In this document: one piece after another, positions 55,782-64,000 of the stretch | Position numbering within the stretch: position 1 is the first letter of the stretch | Layout: each line of letters opens with the position of its first letter | Assembly (NCBI GenBank): GCA_016802295.1 | Contig: JAESIW010000199.1 | Span: forward strand, 458,095 to 522,094 | DNA length: 64,000 bases | Origin: Brachionus rotundiformis | Taxonomy: Eukaryota > Rotifera > Eurotatoria > Ploima > Brachionidae | Reading direction: 5' to 3' | Notes under the pieces: model-generated | What the model was told of the DNA's origin: nothing | The model's database searches: none | The model's input: the letters and a program-made list of their open reading frames with translations, nothing else | Translations under genes and position numbers: made by a program

Positions 55782-56640
55782 TTTTTTCCTAAATAAACTT
55801 TTGGATCAATTTTATAAAGTTTTTATTTAAGAAAAAATTTTTGAAAATGTTGACTTGGTTGATTTTTTCGAGCAATAAGCTCGAGTTTTTCCAACTCAAT
55901 TATTGGAAAAAAGATCACAGAGGATAGAAAAATTTTTCTAAGAACATGTTTACTAGATAAAAATATCTAGTAGCACTAGAAAATTTATACATTTAATTTT
56001 ATCAGGAAAAAATGTAACCAAATTTTTTATTCGCTTTGTCGAAGCAAAAATTTGTCAGTCCAAATGGTTATGTTATTTATTATTTAATTTAAAATTCAAT
56101 TTTTTTCAATCTATAAAACAATTTTATTTAAATGTTAGCAATTAATTTAAATTTTTTAAATTAAAAGCTAGAATTTTCATGGCTTTCTAATTTAATTTTT
56201 ATTTTCGGTAGACTAATCAGTTCCAATACGAATGATTTATATTAGTCATAAGATAAAATAACTGATAAAAGAGAATTCTTAAAGAAAAATAAAAAAAAAT
56301 TTTATACAATTTTATTTTCACAAAATTATTAATTGCTGATAATAATTTGATAAATTTAATTTAACTTTTTTATTTTACTTTTCCTAAACAAAATAAAAAA
56401 ATTAGCCATTATTTGGTTTAAATTATCCAACCAATAAAATTTTGATTACTTGGATGTAAACTGAAAGAATAAAATAAAAAAAGAGTATTTTTTAGAAAAT
56501 CTTCATCTGAAATCATCTAATTCAAATAGATATAATTTTCTAATATTATTCTATTTTACAAAATCATGATTGCAAAAGTTTGAAAAATTCAAAATTTCTC
56601 ATATAGCTTGCCATTAACTGGGTCCAGATCAGATGAACTA
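55782..56640. other. AT-rich intergenic stretch
   Basis: Short inverted words (GAGCAATAAGCTCG near 55868) but no gene recognised. Ends at the left edge of the MULE element. Confidence 0.45.
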
Positions 56641-58133
56641 TCAAAATATAGAATCTAAAAAAGATCGAAAACAAAATATAGAAGACTAAAAATATAGAAT
56701 CATCAAAGTATAGTAAAAAAATATATAGAATATACGAATATAGAAAAAAAAATATATAGAAAACTGAATATAGAAAAATTATAATATAGAATTATAATTT
56801 GCTGTTTGCTATGAATTTCAAAAATTCAAACAACTTATTTCAAATTACTTCCAAATACAAATTACATCAATTTTCAACATGCAAAATTACTCTCCGGTTG
56901 TATCCAAATTGCGTTCAAACAAAGCGTATAGACCAACAGAAATAAATGCTGGGTTACGAAAAACAAATAAAAAAGTAATAGCCGAAAATGATTTCCAGAA
57001 CTTAGTCGAGCAAATTTGTGATGTTCCTTCTGTTTCTAATAAAATTCAAGAACAAGAAAAATTTGATATGTTCTTGAATTATGAATTTGACGATTTCGAA
57101 TGTGAAGTTCAAGTGTTAAATTCGAACGAAAATATTGAAGTCGAACGCAAAACGAACGATTCAAATAAATTAGTCGAAGCTTTGAACAGGTTATCGTTTG
57201 ACAGTAAACAAAATGAATCATGGTATATGTCGAAAACCCAGCAAGATCGACACAAATTGTATTCAAATGGATATTGTTATACAATCGAAAAACCATCTAA
57301 AAAGTCTGACGATGAATTATATCAGCTATAAATGCACTAAAAAAGGTATTTAGTTGTAAAATTTACGGGTGTTATTTTCATTTATGCCAATCATTTTGGC
57401 GTAGAATTCAAGCTGAAGGTTTGAAAAAGTTCTTTAAAACGGATGTAAGGCTTACTTTTCGTAAAATCAAGGCTCTTGCTTTTTTACCTGAGGCAGATGT
57501 CTTAACTGGTTTTGAACAGGTTAAAGTTTTCGCGCCAGCAAGTACAAAATCATTTTTAACTTATGTTGAAAATAATTATATAGGTAAGTTAAAAGAGGGT
57601 AAAAGAGTTGTTCCTAGATTTCCAATCGATATATGGAATTTACATGAGAGAGTTAAGTTAGGACTACCACGTACTAACAATAATGTGGAATCATGGCATT
57701 CTCGAATTAAACCAGATGCCTGCAAAAACATGACAGTCAAAAAGGCAATAGAGTTTTTTAGACTAGAACAAAATAACATGGAAACAGACTTGTTAATATT
57801 GTTCTCTGGTGAAACTATAAAACAAACAAGAAAAAAAGATCTTGTACGAGAACAAAAGTTGAAAACTATTGTCAGTGAGTATGATGTGTTGAACATAGAT
57901 TTATTTTTAAATGGAATTATTGGTTTATTGGACGATCAATTGTAAAATAACTTTATAAAATAGACAAAATATTCAATTAATCAATTAGTCAATTCTATTT
58001 AATTTTCAATATAATTACTTTCTATATTTTTTTTTCTATAATAAAGAAATTCTATAATTATTCAAATTGATGATTTCGATATTTTTTTTTCTACCTTTTT
58101 ACCTTTCGATAAAAAAATAATTCTATATTTTGA
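56641..58133 (+). mobile_element. Internally deleted MULE transposon with AATATAGAA terminal arrays
   Basis: The left edge TCAAAATATAGAAT (56641-56654) is mirrored at the right edge (ATTCTATATTTTGA at 58120-58133). Inside the left edge, AATATAGAA-like words recur about nine times up to 56792. Inside the right edge, TTCTATA words recur on the other strand (58020 on). Between them are two transposase pieces. The about 1.5-kb element is thus bounded by short inverted repeats plus subterminal arrays. No obvious target-site duplication was found. Confidence 0.7.
56879..57945 (+). pseudogene. MULE transposase, interrupted and internally deleted
   Basis: The first frame (56879-57331, MQNYSPVVSKLRSNKAYRPT) ends where a FLYWCH finger begins (NGYCYTIEKPSKKSDDELY). 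A one-base shift is needed to continue as YKCTKKG. The sequence then jumps to GCYFHLCQSFWRRIQAEGLK (from about 57368), read in the frame of 57421-57945 (FRKIKALAFLPEADVLTGFE, FPIDIWNLHERVKLGLPRTN, NNVESWHSRIK). The finger's second half and the first two catalytic Asp regions are absent. The copy at 28.6 kb has those parts but lacks this C-terminal half. Non-functional as it stands. Confidence 0.75.
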
Positions 58134-58576
58134 ACGTTAACCCCAGATCAGTCCAGTATTTTTTCAATACTGAACAAACCCCCTAAAAGCAAAAAAAATA
58201 ATAACAATTTTATATCTATTTTTAATTTTTAATAATCAGTCATTTATTTTTTAAGCACTTAATTTGCTGAAAGGGGAGCGTCCTATCTCCAAGCAGCTAG
58301 TCTAAATGGTTACTTGTATAATAATAATAATAAATTTTTATAAACAATTATTCAAAGAAAAATGTCTTTGCCAGTAAATATCAATAAGTTATTTATTAAT
58401 TATATATTTAGCAACATAGCGCCGATTAATGGAGAAGGCTTAAAGCAACTTTATGACATACATCTTTATGCGCCAAGATTTTGGTACACAGCATTAACAG
58501 AAAGTAATAGAATAATAAAATTTTTTTTTAAATTAACTAATTTTTTATTTAGTTTAAAAAATTAAATGTTAATAAA
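58134..58576. other. Intergenic stretch
   Basis: A short (AAT)n run lies at about 58318-58332. A 67-codon plus frame (58362-58565) has no recognisable features. The rest is the 3' flank of NAT10. Confidence 0.4.
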
Positions 58577-61500
58577 CTAAGTTTTAATTTTTTTATTCTT
58601 TTTTATCTTGTGACCATTTGTTCTCTTTTTATTTGGTTTATCGAAGTCATTAGATTGGCCATTTGACGTCTCGAAATGACTCTCGACATCTACTGGCTTT
58701 TTCTCATTCATTCGCTTAACAGTGACATACCCTGAAACTGGTAATTTTAGCGCATCTGTCCATTCTTTTTCAGTTCCTTTTATTTCATATTGTTTAAGAT
58801 CTACCCCTAAGAGTTGTTTTTTGCGCTCCAACTCCTCTTCCTTCACTTTATCGGACGCTTCTTTTAACTCTTCTTCCAAACTCTGCTTGAGTGGCTGCAT
58901 TTTCTCTTGGTCAATTTTGACATCCGAGTCCGGTTTAAAAAGTATTTTGTCAATTTGGCTCACTTGAATCTCTTCAAGTAAAGATATGAATTTTTTTATT
59001 ACTTTGTTGAACATTGCCAAAAGCTGGTTCGGAGGCAGCTGAAGCTCTTTTTCGAGCTCTTCGACAGTTTTTTTCTGTAGGCCAACACCAAGCAAAATGG
59101 CAGATTGGACAAGTGACAAATTAAATTCTTCTCCTAGTTTGTTGGTAAAGTAAAGTCTAGCAATCTCAGGAACCAAGTCGATTACCAGGTGATAATCGAC
59201 CAAGTTCTGTGCATACATTTCCAAGCGCTTGAAATCGTATGAATTGAACAATGCGTCCGACTCTTCCTTGGATATTTCTTTATTTAGAATAATTTATTTT
59301 TCATGCTTATTATTCGAAGATAAATTTTACTCTTTATCTTTTCCGGATAGATGTCTTGTTTCATTAGGTTTAGGGACATAGAGGGCAGAAAAGCTTTGAA
59401 CTGAAAAGCCAGAAGTGCAATCAAGCGGCGACGAAAATCTTTAATATAAATAAAATAGTTTTTTTTTATATTTTTAAAAAGTTTAGAATTATAAAAAGTT
59501 ATTTATTAAATTTAATTATATTCAAATTAAGACCATTATTCTGAATTTTTTTAAAATTATTAAGACTAAAATCAAAACATGGCTTTCTAATCCAGATCCT
59601 TATTTAATTTCTAGTTTAACTGTCAATTGAGGAACTAGCTCTCTGTTTTATTTGTTTTTTAAGGGACTTTATTGATTAAAACAATTACAGTCATTAGGAG
59701 TGACAAGACCCCAGACTTGTCCAAAAATAATTCAAAAGAGGACTTAGATGTTAGTTCAGTTTTCGAAGTTATGCTAAGCTTTTAAAAAATTGCTATAAAA
59801 TTCATGTAGGTGTTTATCACAATTAAATTTCTAGACAGACATTGGCACATAAAGCACATAAAACATTTCAGAGCCATTTAGTCAATGCATTAAGAACAAA
59901 AGGCTGCGATGGCTTGGGCATGTACTTAGAATGATATATACACGGATACCAAAAAGGGACCTTCAATGGACACTTCAAGGGCGACGTAAGGTAGGACAAT
60001 CAGCAGTAACATGGAGGTCAACAATCACGAAAGAGCTCATCGAAATGGGAATGACATGGGGAGAAGCAAGAGTAAAGGCAAAGGATCGATTTTTTAAAGA
60101 TCATAAGCAACATGGTCCAACATTCAACATTTAGTTGCATTATTAACAAATACCCGCAAGCACTCTTCTAATAATAACAAATAACTAAAACTTATAAACT
60201 ATTTAAAAACTTTAAAATTGGCTGTAAGAAATCTCTGGCTTTAAATTTAGCTTTTTTTAAGTATGCACAAGCTTTTGTACCTGAAAAATTCTTTGATTCA
60301 GAAATAGGATCCAGACACAAACCGAACAAAAAGAAGACCAAACATTGGAGTGAAAGAGACTTATTTTTTTATTACTATGCTTATGTATCTAACTATAAAT
60401 TAATTAAATTATAAAACTTAATTAATAATAATAATAATATAAGTTACAACAAGCTAGCAAGCTAGACTTGCGAAGATGAGAAACAGTAGGATTCCATCTA
60501 TGGTAAGTGCTAATTTGTTTTTTTGTTTTGATTGAGTAAAATTGCTGATAGTTTTAGTAAATATAATGGTCCGAAAAGAGAGCTTTCAAAAGCCGTTAAA
60601 ACAAAATTGAACAGTTTTTCCACAGCCTTAATTTGCGTGATACCTTTTCGTAAAAAAAATTTTTGTATTATTTTTGGTTCCAAAATTCACCATGTTCATA
60701 TCAACAACAAGCAAATAAAATACGCCAGTTACTATTAAATATAAAAAGGTCAACTCAAGTTTCATCAAATAGAACTATTCGCATTTTTTTAATTATCTAT
60801 TTAAGACAAGAGGAAAGCAAAGCATTTTTATTGCGATTAACAAGACCTTAACCATTTTTTTAACTAATGAGTTTTCCAACAAAGCTACTTTTATTCTCTT
60901 TACTCCAAACTTCTTCCTCTCTGGTCATCTCTCAATCACACATTCTGACAGTCACTTCCCTCAACCCTGGCCTTGTTTAAAAATAAATTCATGAACTATA
61001 CAACATGTATTTATCTTGTATCTAATAGAAGAGAAAAAAGAGATATTTTTTTTATTTGAATGACTATTTTCGAATGAAAAATTTTCGAATAGAAGAAATA
61101 CTTCGGTGTTTAGAGATATGAATGTCTGAGCATGGGATTGATTGCCTTTATCAATAAGTATCATTCGGACACAACGCTTGGTTTGCTCCCAGCCTAATCC
61201 AGGTCGAGTCAGAAGGACAAACTGCTAGCCATCAAGTCAATGCATCATGTATAAAAGACAACAGTGGTCTGGACACGTACTTAGAATGAGATTAACACGC
61301 ATCCCAAACAGAGTTCTTGAATGGAAACTTCAACTGGACAAAAAGTAATCAGCCTTTAACCAACAAACAAAGACATTAAAATTGACATCACTTTACCTGT
61401 AAAATAGTTGTAAAGCCAAGAGTCGGAAATTTTCTCCCTATGCTGCAAATTGAGCTCTTTGAGGACAATGCACGAGTGTTCGCCAGTGAGCTCGTTGGCA

Positions 61501-63707
61501 GTTTGTCTCAAATAGACGGGCAAGAAGGCCAGCTTTTTCCAAAATCTCAACAAATCGCTGGTCAAGCCGAACGAGACGCCAATGTAGCTTAGGCGTTCGG
61601 CCGGCCGTTCGCTCAGCTTGAGCAGCAAAGGCGGCAGATTTTTTCTCGGCTCGATCTGCTCCTCCAACAAGCCGAGCTGCTGGTCGTTCTCGACCGTATT
61701 CAACCGACTGGCCGGCTCGGTAGCCGTCGATTCACTCAAGCTCAGCATCTTGCCCTCGTAGTAATCGAACAGCAAGCTCATGGCTCGCTGTCCGTAGCCC
61801 ATGCCCTGGTAGTCCGGGTGCGTGGCTATGCGGACGATGCGCGCGCCCGCCAGCCTCGCGAAATCGTCATCCTGAAACTGCTGACTAACCGTCCACGGAA
61901 TCAAATCCCCACTGGCTCTCTTGCCCCGCTGCAGATTGTCCGCCACGCTCTCGCTGCTTATCTCGCCCTCCAGACACACCTGAACCACACACAATATCTC
62001 GGGCAAACTAGCACCGCTTATCGGCGACAACAAACAAAATATGTGATGAGCCGGCGCGTCCGACAACATCTGCAAATCGTTCGGCGTGTTCTTGTAATGA
62101 CTGCTAACGTACAACGACATCAGCCGCTGCAGGAACACCTCGGACACCTTGTGATACGAGAACAACGTGTCCCGGTTAACATAGAACAATTGACACGAGT
62201 CCGGCAACGGACAACCGCTTCTCCTACTCGTCAGACTAATCTCGTTACTTGGCGAACAGCAGTTCAAACATAACAAATCGTTAAGCCACTTTTCGATCGG
62301 GTCGCCGCTCGCGTACCTAATCGACTCGTTCAATTGTAGCTCGTGTAGGCTCTTGCCGCCGGCGGACTGGCTCACTTGCTTCTTTATCTCGACATTATTG
62401 CCGCCAAACGAGGCCGACTGTTGTCTCAACTGATTGATTAGTTTGAGAGAGAGCGAACGACCGGTGCCCTCGTAGCCGTTTATAGTCGACGCCATGAACA
62501 CCAGATACGGACCGAGCAGGCTCTTGACCAGTGGCAGCGGTATGGCGGCCGCTTCGTCTATCACCAGCAGCTCGGCCTGGCTCAGCTTGAGCGCATCGCT
62601 CGGATGTATGTACTGAATGGTCTGACGATGCTCTTTGTATATGTTGACACGGATGATGGCGTTGTTGAATTGGGCGTTTGTCGACTGAACGAGCTCGTAG
62701 TCGGTGTGCTCTTGGTAGTCGAGAGCGTCGAAGCCCTTGAAGACAAATTCGAACAGGGTCTTGAGATTTTCTGGCGTTGGCGAGGTGACGAATATGTTCG
62801 AGTAGCCGTAGGCGACCGCCGAAGCGATTGCGAGGCCGAGGGCGGCCGACTTGCCGCGTCCCCTCGCAGCAGTCAGTGTGACCGTGTGGCGCAGACTCTT
62901 CTCGGATATCGAGTCGATGAACTTGAGGACGGCGTTGGCCTGGTCGAGCGTGCGGCACTGGCTGACGAGAGCGCACGCCGGCTGAGTGTCGTGCAGCGAT
63001 TGCTTGAGCTCGTCTAGCTCGGTGTCTAGCTGCTCGGTGCTCTTGGGCTGCACCGGCTGCACGTCGAGTGTGTGCGACGAAATGGGCAGTATGTTCAATT
63101 GGTCGTCGACGACCAGGCATTGTGGACACGACGACAACGAGAGTATGAAACGCTCGTTGAATCGGGCCACTAGGTCTTGGTGCGCCTCGGTGCGAAACCG
63201 GCTGTGCACGTCCATGCTCATTGTGTAAAATTGTTTTAGCGAGTTGACTGAACGGAGGAGAATGACGACCAGGCCGCCGCCTTCCACCGTTTCGATGGTA
63301 CGCGCCAGCAAATTGGGCGTCATTGCTTCGAAGTCTTGCAGAATTAACATGCCAAATGTGTTGCCGAGTATTTTGTGCGTTTCGTTGTAATAGCAGTATC
63401 TGATGTTTGTCGAGGCGACGAACAGCTCGAACGGGTCGTCGTCGTTAACGTCCAATTTGCCGCACTTGATCTTCTTTTGTATTTGTTTCATGCGCTTTTT
63501 GCGGTGCGACGAAAAGCCGAGCTCTTTTTTGTAGCACCAAAGCACGTTTGGACGCGCTTTTACCTGCGATTTGGACAGCATGTGGTGCAAAATGACGCAC
63601 TGATCTCTGCCCTTGTCGCCTATGACCACAAATAGCGAACGATGCTTGGACTGTATGCCGTTCTCAATCATCACACGTATTCGATTGTCTATTTTCTTTT
63701 TTACCAT
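58577..63707 (-). CDS. NAT10: RNA cytidine acetyltransferase NAT10 (Kre33), three exons
   Basis: Exons 63707-61397, 59438-59331 and 59277-58577 join in phase to 3120 nt (1039 residues; human 1025). The N-terminus MVKKKIDNRIRVMIENG is the family's. A RecD-like ATPase module carries Walker A AARGRGKSAALGLA (about residue 280) and VIDEAAAIPLPLVKSLLGPY. The GNAT module reads ARIVRIATHPDYQGMGYGQR. Exon 2 encodes FRRRLIALLAFQFKAFLPSM and exon 3 FKRLEMYAQNLVDYHLVIDL, then a coiled, lysine-rich nucleolar tail. The enzyme makes N4-acetylcytidine in 18S rRNA and some tRNAs, using ATP and acetyl-CoA. Intron 1 is 1957 bp, far longer than any other here, and holds two retrotransposon pieces. Exon 1 is strongly GC-rich, exons 2-3 less so. 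Confidence 0.96.
59880..60134 (+). mobile_element. Non-LTR retrotransposon C-terminal fragment in the NAT10 intron
   Basis: Plus-strand LRWLGHVLRM, RIPKRDLQWTLQGRRKVGQS, then AVTWRSTITKELIEMGMTWG and a final KDRFFKDHKQHGPTFNI up to a stop at 60132. The order GHVLRM...RxP...W...G.R..G...TWR is the common end of many non-LTR polyproteins. It is opposite to NAT10 transcription. Confidence 0.8.
60135..61190. other. Interior of the NAT10 intron
   Basis: Mixed A/T sequence with a short (AAT)n run near 60421-60440 and small frames (for example 60532-60738). No family recognised. Probably further transposon debris. Confidence 0.35.
61195..61346 (+). mobile_element. Second copy of the same retrotransposon end, shorter
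   Basis: QWSGHVLRMRLTRIPNRVLE followed by WKLQLDKK (61262-61346) parallels the fragment at 59880 but breaks off about 50 bp before the NAT10 splice donor. It differs enough from the first fragment to be an independent insertion. Confidence 0.7.
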
Positions 63708-64000
63708 TGTGTTTACAATCCTTGTTATTTTATTTTTATTAATTATTAAATTTTTTATTAATAAAATGTTTTTATTTTTTTTATTTCAAAATACTTATTT
63801 AAATTAAAAATAGTAGAATAACAAAAAAAACATGTGCATCCAACGCAGTGTTAAAATATTTGTCTTATTTATTTATATTAAATTATTTTGTTTTCGAATC
63901 TGAGTCAAAGGATATGGTTGGGCTCTCTCAATTTAGCCTCTACTAATTTAGACACAACCTCAAATCAAGAAACCAGTATTGAATCTACTTTAATAAGTGA
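63708..64000. other. Upstream of NAT10, window edge
   Basis: A/T-rich leader region. The last about 115 bp are open in one plus frame (LGSLNLASTNLDTTSNQETS) and could belong to a gene continuing past the window. This is too short to judge. Confidence 0.3.

Noticed and set aside
58362..58565. 67-codon plus frame beside NAT10
   Set aside because: No motif, no splice partner; ends in an A/T-run translation (FFFKLTNFLFSLKN).
61818..63228. Long frames on both strands over NAT10 exon 1 (for example 62395-63129 minus, 62604-63017 plus)
   Set aside because: Arg/Ala/Val-rich shadow translations of GC-rich coding sequence; the NAT10 frame explains the region.

Overview
The window is eukaryotic, very AT-rich (long A/T runs, short AT-rich introns of about 46-114 bp, one 352-base run of N) and carries animal genes, several of them tied to cilia. 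Spliced metazoan genes, ciliary proteins (TALPID3, a HEATR4-like protein), a DEG/ENaC channel, a 7TM receptor and fungal/microbial-type GH81 beta-1,3-glucanases together suggest a small aquatic invertebrate. A monogonont rotifer such as Brachionus is my best guess. This is inference, not a database result.

Layout. 0-1 kb: two small unknown minus-strand genes. 1-8 kb: a gene-poor stretch with a perfect foldback MITE, a second MITE family in two copies, a non-LTR retrotransposon 3' end with a (TAC)n tail, and a detached shard of a kinase exon. 8-11 kb: a PX-domain SGK-type kinase (six exons) convergent with NDUFB7 (three exons), then a tRNA-Val. 12-16 kb: a basic unknown protein and MCM2. 16.9-19 kb: GH81 copy A, which lacks its C-terminal module. 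19.5-24 kb: TALPID3-like gene in four exons. 24.7-33.2 kb: four more identical tRNA-Val(UAC) genes, a two-exon unknown gene, a possible structured RNA, two MULE transposase fragments, a truncated MITE, and GH81 copy B (full length, opposite strand) bracketed by direct repeats that each contain a tRNA-Val. 33.5-37.3 kb: a seven-exon HEAT-repeat protein. 37.6-40.1 kb: a DEG/ENaC channel broken by an assembly gap, and a single-pass membrane protein. 40-50 kb: gene-poor, with a 7TM receptor, a secreted VWA-like protein and decayed retrotransposon pieces. 50-51.3 kb: a GC-rich three-SH3 adaptor (CIN85/CD2AP family). 53-55.8 kb: a dynamin-superfamily GTPase in one exon. 56.6-58.1 kb: an internally deleted MULE element with subterminal AATATAGAA arrays. 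58.6-63.7 kb: NAT10 in three exons, with a 2-kb intron holding two retrotransposon fragments.

No operon-like system is present. The neighbours are mostly independent housekeeping, ciliary, signalling and digestive genes. The strongest structural story is repeat-driven rearrangement: tRNA-Val genes with shared flanks were copied together, and one pair brackets a nearly identical inverted copy of the GH81 gene.

Exon coordinates were worked out by hand from splice sites and reading-frame phase. In the spliced genes (SGK, NDUFB7, MCM2, TALPID3, HEAT protein, NAT10) the inferred exons sum to whole codons, which supports the models.
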